The notes under the pieces were generated by a model. That model saw nothing but the letters and a program-made list of their open reading frames with translations, was not told the DNA's origin and made no database searches. From assembly GCA_033557685.1 (NCBI GenBank), contig JAWQRN010000643.1, positions 1 through 27,548 of the forward strand: 27,548 nucleotides of DNA, in the 5' to 3' direction. Below, in pieces: positions 1 through 8,609 of this stretch. The stretch comes from Sperchopsis tessellata (taxonomy: Eukaryota > Arthropoda > Insecta > Coleoptera > Hydrophilidae). A program made the translations under genes and the position numbers. Positions within the stretch are counted from its first letter, which is position 1; each line of letters opens with the position of its first letter.

Positions 1-656
1 TTCCTGTAACTAACTGACCGGCAGACTGACAATAGGGCAAATATACAGGAACCAATCCTTGTATATGTGATTTAGAACTGCACTAAATGGAGTTAGAACT
101 GCACATTTCTTGTAGAACTACACGTTTAAAAAACACTAATCTAAAAAAGTAGAGCTGATAGAGAAAAACTAATTTCATTTTTAGATTCAGCGACATAAAT
201 ATAGCTAAAATCAGTTCCAAAATCCTAGGCACAAAATTTTTTTTTTATGTATGTATAAGTAACCTGAAATAGTTTCTGCCAGGAAGTGGAGATCGCCGAA
301 GCAAATAAAATAACGCAAATTAGTTGAAATACTATCTATTAAATAAAAAAAAAAACACGAACAAAGGTAATTGCCGCAATCGACAAGCCACCTGCGGTAA
401 GCCGAGCTCGTTCTGAATTGTTGAAAGTTATGATGCCAAGTAGAATTATACCCTTCGTTTTACGATTCATGGACGAGCCTAGTCCTCTAGTTATCTTGTT
501 AGTGACAATAATAAAATACACATGCTCGGCTGAAGGGCAAATGACTTTCCGATTGCAACAATAAATATAATATCGCTATAAATTACGGAAACAACAGAAT
601 ATGACAAGAAAGCCTGAAAATAAAATATCTAAAAATAAAAGAAAAATATGACCAGG
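1..656. other. No gene recognised
   Basis: AT-rich sequence with short open frames only. I saw no recognisable protein motif on either strand. A minus-strand frame at 339-521 is open for 60 codons but resembles nothing I know. Confidence 0.6.
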
Positions 657-779
657 ACAATGACAAGTAAGGACAATGTAAAATTGGAAATCTAATAGCT
701 ATGTAACACAACAATATATTACAATGACAAATAAAAAAAGGACAATGAAACCTTAAAACGCAGTCTATGTAACACAAAT
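657..779. repeat. Imperfect 64-bp tandem duplication
   Basis: Two copies begin at 657 and 721. Each opens with acaatgacaa, has ggacaatg inside, and closes with ctatgtaacacaa (about 700-712 and 765-777). The middle parts have diverged. The closing word of copy 2 overlaps the proposed left end of the LTR at 768, so the duplication may involve an LTR edge. Confidence 0.6.
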
Positions 780-1449
780 AAAATAAAATAAACTAATGTG
801 CGCGAATAAACTCACACACTCGTCGGCTGTTCGGTTTTTAAAGAGAGAGAGAAAATTACTGGGGTTCGTATTAATTAAACAGGTAGATTCAATATATTAG
901 ATGCGCTAAACGCTAACTTTATATTTTCGGCTACTTTAACTAAGTTACACTTGAATAAATAAATGAAACAGTCACGGAGAATTTACAGCAATTAAAATGA
1001 TATTATTCTGGTTCGAGGAGTCGACAGATTTGCGGTAACCTTGTATAAGGCCAGTCCGGTATATCTGCTAAGCCCGGCTCCGAATATACAATGGAGAATA
1101 AATAAAATAAAAAGTAAAATGGGATAAAATGTAACAAATGTAAACTAACCAAGTTCTGAGGGAACTCGAGCAATAAATAAAGACGTTAAACTTTAAGCTT
1201 GAATACTAAAATGAAATTGAATAATATAATGAAGTTAGCTTGAATAGATTTCTATCAGCGTAACGACCTGTTCTAGTGAAATAATGGCGTAGAAGAGACT
1301 TTTGTTTAACTAATGCCCGATATTTATAGGTTTGTCCAAACCGTGCGTTTCGTGATTGGGCAAAACGTCCTCCAACGCCATCACCCCCTTAGGTAAATAT
1401 CTCCCTCTCTGTCGCTCGTATGTAGTATTTAATAAACAGTGGCGACACA
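768..1449 (-). mobile_element. Probable LTR (solo or 3'), minus orientation
   Basis: Read on the minus strand the segment starts TGTGTCGCCACTG and ends TTTGTGTTACA, the TG...CA ends of retroviral-type LTRs. About 120 bp inside the minus-strand start is a TATA box (CCTATAAATATC; plus 1321-1328), where an LTR promoter would be expected. The length is about 680 bp. I found no matching partner LTR, no clear primer binding site next to it and no convincing target duplication, so the boundaries are inferred. It differs from the LTR at 1725-2110 and would be another family. Confidence 0.45.
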
Positions 1450-1518
1450 AGAAAAATATATGTTAAAAGAATAAGACTGTAATTTGATTACAAAAAAAAA
1501 TAAATAATTAGGACATCT

Positions 1519-1520
1519 CA

Positions 1521-1556
<36 letters not shown>

Positions 1557-1576
1557 TGAATGTATATATTATATAT
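1519..1576. repeat. (GTAT)n/(TA)n microsatellite
   Basis: About nine GTAT units run from 1528 to 1558, flanked by TA repeats. The 1577-1724 stretch after it is unassigned. It contains a short inverted repeat, GTTTGAGAGAC facing GTCTCTAAAC. Confidence 0.9.
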
Positions 1577-1724
1577 GCGTCTTCTTTGAAGACAGATAGT
1601 GCGGAATGAGATATCTAGACTATTGACAGGTTTGAGAGACGGGTCTCTAAACGTTTGAAGGGATTTACAGCTCCGCCGGCGAAATCTTGCAGAGGATCTG
1701 AATGAAAAAAATACCAAAACGTAT

Positions 1725-2110
1725 TGTTACGTTTTTGCGGATTCACAAATAACAATTCAAAAATTTTAATGTGTATTAATGTTTAATGTGAGTAGTTTCC
1801 TATGACACAAGAATAAATTACAGCAATTATCGCATAATGGATTACAGTATTTATAGCGGTTTATATCGGAGATATTATTCGTCAGAACACTCGCGAAGAT
1901 CTATGGTACAACTCTGTCTTAGAACTGCCCTGCTCATATCCAGCCCGCGGCTTATATTCGCCACACGAAATCCTTCCTAGAAACATCAAGAACTAAGTGG
2001 GCTGTTTTCGGGAGGCCTTCGTTGCGTCTATTCTTGTAGTTTTTAGTGCGTCCTCGAATATTCGGGTGCTGTGCTCATTTGCGTGAAGATTTAACAGTAG
2101 TTTCGTAATA
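1725..2110 (-). mobile_element. 3' LTR of the Ty3/gypsy relic
   Basis: The plus strand reads TGTTACG at 1725-1731 and CGTAATA at 2104-2110. These form a 7-bp terminal inverted repeat with one change, so on the minus strand the LTR begins TATTACG and ends CGTAACA. It directly follows a purine tract, GGAGGCAA (2111-2118 read on minus), the expected polypurine tract. A minus-strand TATA box (CTATAAATAC) lies near 1847-1856. At 386 bp it has a normal gypsy LTR size. Both its ends resemble those of the solo LTR at 16069-16376. The 5' LTR of this element was not found. Confidence 0.72.
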
Positions 2111-2118
2111 TTGCCTCC
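2111..2118 (-). promoter_or_regulatory. Polypurine tract of the gypsy relic
   Basis: GGAGGCAA on the minus strand lies immediately before the LTR start, where plus-strand DNA synthesis of an LTR retrotransposon is primed. Its position between the last ORF (stop at 2165) and the LTR fixes the right-hand edge of the element's internal region. Confidence 0.6.
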
Positions 2119-2164
2119 ATAATTCTGTTCGTTCCCAAGCACTTGCAGATTCGTACATGAAATG

Positions 2165-2760
2165 TCAGTAAGCCCTCAAGCATCCTAAGAATTTGCGTTC
2201 GCTAAAATAAAGAATTTCTATCCAGCTTTTGTTGAAGTTCACATGGCCACGGTTGCAAGCTTTTTCACGAGTTGAATAATAATAGAAATAATAAATCACA
2301 TTTCTTTTGGTACAGAGTTTTCTCGATGGTATGTTGTATACCATAATCTTCACGTCAGAATCCTTAAAGATGCATTCTATCATATTTCGGACCTTTTTCC
2401 AGCTCAGTCGGTCAAGTCCACACCCATTTCTTCGATTGGCTAATTCCTTAGAACCTTGCTATTAGGTAGTCACTTGTAGCGCACAAAGACGAGGTAACGT
2501 CTCGGTAGGTTGGCCGCAGATGAGACTTCCTCTTCGTGATAAGATAATAAATGGATATGTCTCGATTATTTAACTACAGAACATGTTGATGGGATTCGAC
2601 TTGGCTATGGAGCTCATCGAATCTTTGAGATCTCGTGCGGACCTCTTTGGCAATACGCTGGGACATCTTCAGATCAGCTGCCACATAGTGTGCCAGCTAA
2701 AAGATCTCGTTGTTGCTCTGTCACTACCTTAAAATCCAGCTTATGGCCTTCCTGAATCTC
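2165..2760 (-). pseudogene. Macro-domain (OARD1-like) ORF inside the gypsy relic
   Basis: Three blocks of a macro domain can be read in order on the minus strand. From 2696 down is LAHYVAADLKMSQRIAKE, the ADP-ribose-binding helix region. Around 2560-2500 is SIYYLITKRKSHLRPTYRD, the central strand and the loop after it. From about 2430 is GCGLDRLSWKKVRNMIE, followed by strand VKIMVY near 2340. This order matches the OARD1/C6orf130 branch, small enzymes that bind or hydrolyse ADP-ribose esters. A strand-like segment (KLDFKVV) precedes it near 2730. The copy is dead: a stop at 2574-2576 and frameshifts near 2700 and 2450. The last frame runs on to a stop at 2165, only 47 bp before the polypurine tract. 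The domain therefore lies inside the retrotransposon, downstream of integrase on the same strand. A captured host domain is inferred; a fused integrase extension or a separate third ORF are both possible. Confidence 0.72.
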
Positions 2761-2819
2761 AAGGGATGATTGGAACTCCTTTTCATCCTGGACTTGTAAT
2801 ATCTCAACCCGAGGATGTT

Positions 2820-4000
2820 ATTTTTCTTGGAAGCTGGCGCATGGGGCTATGTGATTGTACTATATGGCATTTGATTTATTTGATCCTCGTGGTGGTTTCT
2901 TGATTCGGTATATAATGTCATTAATTTTCTTTACTACTTTATATAATCCCTCCAAGGATGGCCGAAGCTTGGAGCATATACCCCCCGCCGTGGAGCAGCT
3001 CGCCTTCCTGGAACCCACCAGTCAGCTTGTACATTGTATTCCTTCATTCCATCTCTTACAATCTGGATGTTGTTTTGGACAATTTGGATTGTGAATGTCG
3101 CCCATTTCATTCTTAGATTTTCAACAAAATTATCACCTGCTTCCTGTTCTGACCGGCTACTTAGTTTCCAGGTAATCGCATTTCTCATCCGAAATTCACT
3201 CTAGCTGAAGTTTGAGTCGATTTATTAATAGTTAAGCGATTGGTAATCAGAAATAGATGGATATACTGAGCCCAATCTCTTTCACGTCCAGAAACAACTT
3301 TTGTTAGGTATCTGCTCATGGTTAGATTAATTCGCTCCGCCGTTCCATCAGACAGGATATAAAACCATAGTTGGCGTCTTCCTTATACCAAGTTGTTTAC
3401 AGATCTCCTGGAATAACGCCGATTCCATGTATCTTCCTTGATCAGAATGGAGTTTCAGAGGCACGCAAGAACTACTGAAAAACTCCTTAACTAACATGAA
3501 TGTTGTTTCAGGGTGGAAACCGTGTAGAGGTACTGACAAGTGTCGAAGTTTCGTCCACTGTTGCAAGACACATTTTCAAGGCGAGTGATGTTTCTTCAAT
3601 GAATGAATTCACTGCCTTGAAAATGCCCCTTGCAACAGTGGAAGAATCGTCGGCACTTGTCAGAGTCTCTACACGGTTTCCACCCGGAAACAATATTCAT
3701 ACAGATAATAACTGTGGAAGCCTATTACATTTAATCCCTAACTAACACTTCCACAACTGTCGAGACTTCCTGGTTCGGTAGGCCATATGCTTCAATCCAT
3801 TTACTGAAATAATCCATAACGACCAGTATGTATTTGTTCTCAGAATCAGTCTCTGGGAACTGCCCAGCTATGTCTATAGCAATTCTCCCGAAAAGGCTTC
3901 CTACGTTATATTACTTCATCAGAGCCTTTATTTTTCTTCAGATCTTGTACTTTACCACATTGCTACAAACGTAATTTCCTCTCCGGTCTTGCAATTGCCT
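2820..4000 (-). pseudogene. Ty3/gypsy integrase relic, split by an insertion
   Basis: On the minus strand the integrase core starts near 3900 with RIAIDIAGQFPETDSENKYI and continues VVMDYFSKWIEAY. It is broken at 3747 by the palindromic insertion and resumes at 3496 with LVKEFFSSSCVPLKLHSDQG. It goes on to LSDGTAERI (3350-3325) and RYLTKVVSGRERDWAQYIHL. The catalytic D, D and E positions are seen in AIDIAG, HSDQG and AERI. A degraded C-terminal segment extends to about 2820, with a frame carrying KLQ and W-G-like remnants near 2960. Upstream, 3990-3930 holds a worn zinc-finger end. Several stops and frameshifts make it a pseudogene. Integrase inserts element cDNA into the chromosome. No reverse transcriptase lies between it and the protease: only about 200 bp separate them. 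Confidence 0.85.
3484..3747. mobile_element. Palindromic Penelope-tail insertion with 13-bp target duplication
   Basis: The segment interrupts the gypsy integrase between EVLV and LVKEFF. Flanks tccttaactaaca (3484-3496) and tccctaactaaca (3735-3747) match at 12 of 13 bases, a target-site duplication. Inside, about 3498-3590 and 3615-3707 are inverted copies of one ~93-bp sequence: cctctacacggtttccaccc and cttgcaacagtgg occur on both strands, with aaggc/gcctt near the centre. The same motif (tgcctctgcacggttttaac) closes the GIY-YIG Penelope-like element at 6528-6606, so each arm is a Penelope-like 3' tail. About 28 further bases follow the right arm. Overlapping frames on both strands here are by-products of the palindrome, not genes. 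Confidence 0.75.
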
Positions 4001-4189
4001 TAGAGATCTAACGCATCTTTTATTATGTTAGAGATTCCTTCTTCAGATTATCAGATGTATTGGTTTTAATGTCTTCACATATTCTTGCATTCTCATTTAT
4101 GTGCACTACAAATTCTTCACATAGGGCAACTGATTGGATCGATCATGTAAGATTCAGTAAGACACTACCTTCAGTCGTCTATTCCAATT
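4001..4189 (-). other. Deletion zone where RT and RNase H should be
   Basis: A gypsy pol needs roughly 2 kb here for reverse transcriptase and RNase H, but only about 190 bp lies between the protease frame and the first integrase remnant. No YxDD or RNase H motif is readable in any minus-strand frame. Confidence 0.65.
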
Positions 4190-4610
4190 TCAGTATTCGC
4201 TTGGATTGTTTGTTGTTATTGTCGGGATTGTGACAATATCGGTAAGGAGGAGGCACACACATTTTCGTTTAGACCCAGTAAGGCCCAGAGTTATTTCTTC
4301 ATTGCCTATCTTCAGCAGTCTCTCTTTTACATGAATAACAGCTTCACGGCGGCTAATAAAATCCAACCAGAAGATTGCTTCATCAACTATGTCCGCCACA
4401 ATCATCTGTTGAGCTATGGTGTAATTACCAAGGTTATGTAAACCTTCACTCTTCCATGAACTATAATTTTATCACCAGCAGCAGTTCGCACGTGGAGTTA
4501 TATAACCTTTTCTAGATTCTCCCGATTTACCATATCTGATCTGACTACAGAAATATTGGCTCCTGTGTCTATCGTAAACTGGCACCTCTTATTCCCAATA
4601 CTACCATTAG
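4190..4610 (-). pseudogene. Ty3/gypsy retropepsin-like protease relic
   Basis: On the minus strand, near 4575-4540, the frame reads CQFTIDTGANISVVRSD. The DTGA motif is the aspartic protease active site, used as a homodimer to cut the Gag-Pol polyprotein. It continues through a VHGRV block to MIVADIVDEAIFWLDFISRR at 4405, matching the flap-to-C-terminal part of gypsy proteases, with KIGNEEITL after it. The frame stops at 4190. One stop codon near 4500 and a frameshift near 4420 inactivate it. It lies downstream of the gag zinc knuckle and upstream of integrase, the normal gag-PR-pol order. Confidence 0.82.
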
Positions 4611-4639
4611 TGATGAGACTATTCACATTTAATTTCCCT

Positions 4640-5270
4640 GTACCGTATTTTTTATTGGCATTTCCAGAGGACCCTCACAATTTCTGCGAATCTGCCGTTT
4701 TCCAGACATGCAGCATTTTATTTTCTTCAAATCACTCTGGTTGGTATTTACTTCTTACAATTCAGCATCCTGAGCTGGTGTTGCTTCCACGGTTGCTCCT
4801 CGTAGGAACTTCCCCTTATATCTGTTATGCTCAGCTTCACATTCGAGAGATACATCCATAGCCTCCCATAGATTTCGTTGCGAGCCATTCTGTATTGCAA
4901 GTGATATTTAAGGGTCTGTAAGGCCATTAATAAACATGTTCACTGCAATCATAGACATGGCATCTTCTTGTATATATAAATAGCTAAGTATGGTTAGTCT
5001 ATCGACGTCGGATGTATATTCATGTAAAGTTTCCCCACTCTTTCAATTCCGTACATTTAGTTGAAGTACATGGATTTCAGACTCCTTACCATAGTTTTAA
5101 AATTTCTCCAGCTATTCTTGGATATATTGGGCAGGACGTATAGTGCCTGGCCTTGTAAAGCCATGATGAGGTTAGTTACTTTATATGTGTCATCCCAGCC
5201 ATTTCGAATTGCAACTAAAAGAGTGTCCATGAATATGTTCTATCAAATTTGGGCACCTTTATTATCTGGC
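4640..5270 (-). pseudogene. Ty3/gypsy gag relic (capsid and zinc knuckle)
   Basis: Minus-strand translation starts near 5264 with KVPKFDRTYSWTLF and then RNGWDDTYKVTNLIMALQGQ, typical of the start and middle of gypsy capsid proteins, which package element RNA. Around 5050-4850 a second block reads YTSDVDRLTILSYLYIQEDA and NMFINGLTDP. Near 4715 is CCMSGKRQIRRNC, a worn CCHC zinc knuckle that has lost its histidine. Frameshifts and stops occur throughout. It is continuous with the protease at 4610 and belongs to the same element. Confidence 0.75.
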
Positions 5271-5299
5271 CAGTCAGTTGTAATGAAGTTGTGAATGGT

Positions 5300-5695
5300 T
5301 TGAGAAAGTTAGTTGTCATATTCCTCTAAACGTGCTTGCCAAACGATTGAGTAATTGGTGTTCTACAATTGGGAGATTACTAATAACCTTCAAGCCTGGT
5401 GTAAATAATATAATACATCTAGAGGAGATGCATTATGAATTAAATTGACAAAAAGTTCTTCAAATGTAGGCCATTTTGATAAATTATCACTGGAAAATTT
5501 AGGCAAACCAATATTTTGGCTTATCTGAGCTGAAGAAGTGGCTATAGAAAACAAATTTCTGTGAAGAACTATTAATTTATAGTAGAAATATTCTTCATTT
5601 TGAATATCACCATTTACAAGGGTGACAAATTCAACACTACGTTCTAATGAATGATATAAATTATCTATAGTTTTAGATGAATATATAATGGTCAC
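5300..5695 (-). pseudogene. BEL/Pao-type gag fragment
   Basis: The 101-codon open frame 5390-5695 contains GLPKFSSDNLSKWPTFEELF followed by NLIHNASPLDVLYYLHQA. This is the conserved block of BEL/Pao gag proteins (the DUF1759 family): an LPKF start, a W-x-x-F centre and a 'K-Y-L' helix. A stop and a frameshift follow, then VISNLPIVEH and NYSIVWQARLEEYDN down to about 5305, still BEL/Pao-like. It joins the gypsy gag head to tail near 5290. No protease, RT or LTR of a BEL/Pao element was found, so this is an isolated scrap whose 5' edge is unclear. Its longest frame is intact, but nothing suggests it is a working gene. Confidence 0.65.
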
Positions 5696-5929
5696 ATTTA
5701 ACTTAAAATAAAACTATTAAAACTTGAATTTGTGTACTAATTGATGAAACTAGAAATAACACGTGACAAGCTAGTCAACTTTCTAGTTTGACGTCGCCTC
5801 TCTTTACTGGTAAAAGGTATGTTATATGTAGAATTCACGTTTTGGCGATAACACAATATATGTGCTCTTTAAAAGGATATAAAACTACCCGAGTATAAGG
5901 ATCACCATATTATTCAATTGCGGATAATT

Positions 5930-6612
5930 TCGTTAGTGACATTTGGTAAGGTTATTAAACTTCTTCGGAGTGGCTGATGAAATTTCAAGTCTTTTAAGCC
6001 TGGGCAAAAGTGGTATGATAAATAATTGCATTAACAATACTAAAAGACACGATGATTTTAAACTTCCCATTTGATCGATATAGTAAGTTATCCCTTCTCC
6101 AAACGATGTCATCCCGTTATAAAGCGAAGGTATTTATCAGGCCGCTTGTTTCTCTGATAAGGTCTATATCGGAGAAACCAAACATACGGTAGCTACTCGT
6201 CTAAAGGTGCATAAACGCTGTACTCGACTTGGTTGTATTACTCAATCGGTCGTGGCAGAATTTCGTCATGGAACTGATCATACCATTAAGTTCTAAGATA
6301 TTAAAGTCTTGACTCGAAAGCCTTCGTATTTCCCCAGAATAGCCATTGAGATTTATGACCAACAATATTAATAAGAACGATGGTTTTCAACTTCTCATCA
6401 CGTAGAGGATCCCTCTGGCTCGTTTACGTCCTACGATCGATAATAACCATTCGAATGAAACTACGCCGCCCCACTCCAGTCTTTGCCTATATAAGCTTGA
6501 TCCGGCCGAATTTGGGTCAGGGTTTAATGAATTCGTTGAAAACATCTCTTGCACAATGGGCGACACGTCGGTACTTTTCAGTGCCTCTGCACGGTTTTAA
6601 CCCGTGTTTTAC
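5930..6612 (+). mobile_element. Penelope-like element, 5'-truncated, with GIY-YIG nuclease relic
   Basis: The frame from 6125 reads GIYQAACFSDKVYIGETKHT and continues VATRLKVHKRCTRLG, SVVAEFRHGTDHTIKF, then YFPRIAIEIYD. GIY and YIG spaced ten residues apart, the R in ATRL and the E in AIEI are the signature of the GIY-YIG endonuclease at the C-terminus of Penelope-like reverse transcriptases. That nuclease nicks target DNA. A stop follows TIKF and a frameshift precedes KNDGFQL near 6378. The tail 6528-6606 is the same sequence found twice in the palindrome at 3484-3747. No reverse transcriptase precedes it, so the copy is 5'-truncated; its left edge is estimated. Confidence 0.75.
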
Positions 6613-7817
6613 TTAGTCCAAATACATAGAAGCATGTGACAGTAAGAGAATAAATCTCTGATGGTCTAGAACATATTCGCTCCATTGAAAACAACTGTAT
6701 TTGAAATATGTTGCACTGTGGTATAACGATCGTCCCAAAAAAATACTCCCACAATAACGTCATTTTGTACATGTACATAATACCGTTATACTTTGGCGTC
6801 GTTTTTAAAAGATCCGTTAGAATTTGCGGACGAGTAGGAAAATAATGGATAGATCTGTCAGACATATAGGACGTCAACTAATGCTCAATGTAGGCAACCA
6901 ATTATAGGTACATATGTGACTGCACGTTACATGTAAGGGGTATTTTTTACTAAGATAAATAAACAATATGTTTTATCATCTTTTAAGGACCATTATGTTT
7001 GTTGATTGCCACATTTTCACTCACATAAATTGTATTTCGTCTGCAGTTGCATTAAATATTACTGAATCATCTGCTTACACTAAAATGTTTCACTTTCCAC
7101 GAGAGCCTCATATTTATCAATGAAAATATCACAATATCTTGTCGTACATCCAGTTTTATTTCAAACTATTTCGTACATATGTATTCAATTTTAATAGGGT
7201 AATTTTTCCTGAAGGAGAGAAAGGGAGTTTGTTGTCCTTTATTTCTGTAAATCACCAATTATATAAATCACTGCTTAGTTAGCATTCATTAATTTAATCC
7301 GAGAAGAATTTTAGTAATATTATCTTTAGTACAGTTATATTCATTATATATACCATTTGAGAAGTTATTGACAAAATGACTCAAGGAGCCACCATTGCAA
7401 TAAACATATTTACAATAAAGATAAACACTTAACAAAAATGGGAATGAACATGCATTAAAAACAACAAAATTTACTTCACAAATCATTCTCCCACTATTTC
7501 CATTCATAGAATTATTTGAAAAGCATACTGAACTGCACTTACCTTTATAATACATCTCTCTATAACGAGGTGTTAAAATTATTAGTCTAAAACTACTAGG
7601 TACGAAATTGATAATTTAGTACTGATTTTGGATATATTATATTGAAGTTTTTGAAATTATACTGTTTGGGGATGAACCAAATACAATGAAAATAATGGTT
7701 CTGTACTAGCCTCTTTACTAAAGGGTTTAGAAATATGGACATTGTATTTGAAATATTTCAATATGTCACAACCATAACACAATCCTTGTGTCGTACATGT
7801 TCAAGTAGTTTTTTGGC
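6613..7817. other. Intergenic, no gene recognised
   Basis: AT-rich DNA beyond the 3' end of OGT. The minus-strand open frames at 6578-6877 and 7289-7555 show low-complexity residues and no known motif. Their composition is what AT-rich noncoding DNA gives. Confidence 0.6.
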
Positions 7818-8391
7818 TTTATTATAAGATAGTTATTTTTCAGCAGATTTTATTCATTATGCAAATTTGCTACCTTTAATTTACCATTATTCTCTTCAAT
7901 AGTCTTTATATATTACAGTACTTAACACAAATCAAATGAACCTGCAGTTTAGACCTAACTCCAAAACAACTGATTGGTCATATCAGCTTGATTATCTGCC
8001 ACCTTTTAACTAAATTAGGGTAATTGAGGAAAGGAACAGAACTTGTGAAAAAATTTTACAAAATGAAACCACATTTGAACATTTAAGAATTTACTTAAAT
8101 ATATATATATATGTATATATATATATTTATAAATCATAGCACAACAATCTTTCAAAGTCACATGCCACAAGTGAAGTTCTGAACAAAGACATACCTTAAA
8201 TCTAATCTATACAATAAATGTCTGTCCATTATCTGTTCTGTAGCAATGCTTCGAGTTCAGACAAAACTCCGTCTGAAAATCAATTAAAAAAATATCTATA
8301 GCTAAATAACTTAACAAATATCATAAAAATATTTTTTTTTATAAATACTGCCAATCATACAAAATAGATTTATAAATTATTGATTGACGGA
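7818..8391 (-). other. Probable OGT 3' UTR with poly(A) signals
   Basis: On the minus strand two AATAAA hexamers follow the OGT stop codon, at 7849-7854 and 7818-7823, with an ATTAAA variant near 7874-7879. No canonical hexamer occurs closer to the stop. This suggests a 3' UTR of roughly 520-580 nt. An (AT)n run at 8098-8128 lies inside it. The cleavage site itself cannot be read from sequence. Confidence 0.45.
8098..8128. repeat. (AT)n microsatellite
   Basis: About fifteen AT dinucleotides with one GT interruption, inside the presumed OGT 3' UTR. Confidence 0.9.
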
Positions 8392-8554
8392 TTACTTCTC
8401 AGATTTGGCGGATACATGAGCAGGTTTAAATCCTGCCGAGAATCTTGCCCACATTTTATGGTAGAGCATTTCCAACCCTTGTGCGTATTGCTTGCAATCA
8501 AATAAAGGTGAGGTGGATCTAGCGGTCCAAACTTTATGCCTCATTGCCTTTAAA
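8392..8554 (-). CDS. OGT: OGT terminal coding exon
   Basis: The exon follows a clear acceptor (ctttttcag, AG at 8555-8556). It joins in phase to the large exon: TA from 8610-8611 plus T at 8554 makes the tyrosine of the REYLKAM junction. It encodes 53 further residues, including HKVWTARSTSPLFDCKQYAQ and LEMLYHKMWARF, then the stop at 8392-8394. This is the conserved C-terminal helix region of metazoan OGT, which packs against the catalytic lobe. The very C-terminus (HVSAKSEK) is short compared with vertebrates, as in other insects. The intron between the two exons is only 55 bp (8555-8609). Confidence 0.93.
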
Positions 8555-8609
8555 CTGAAAAAGATTATTACAATTAAATCATAATAAAATATAAAATGGT
8601 ATAACTTAC
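8555..8609 (-). other. Short OGT intron
   Basis: The donor GTAAGT (minus strand, from 8609) matches the consensus exactly, and the acceptor tttttcag ends at 8555. The length is 55 bp. If retained, the reading frame stops at once (GAA TAG), so retention would remove the last 54 residues. Confidence 0.9.

Noticed and set aside
3500..3745. Overlapping open frames on both strands with similar peptides
   Set aside because: They arise because the segment is a palindrome of two Penelope-like tails. The similar peptides are the same sequence read on both strands.
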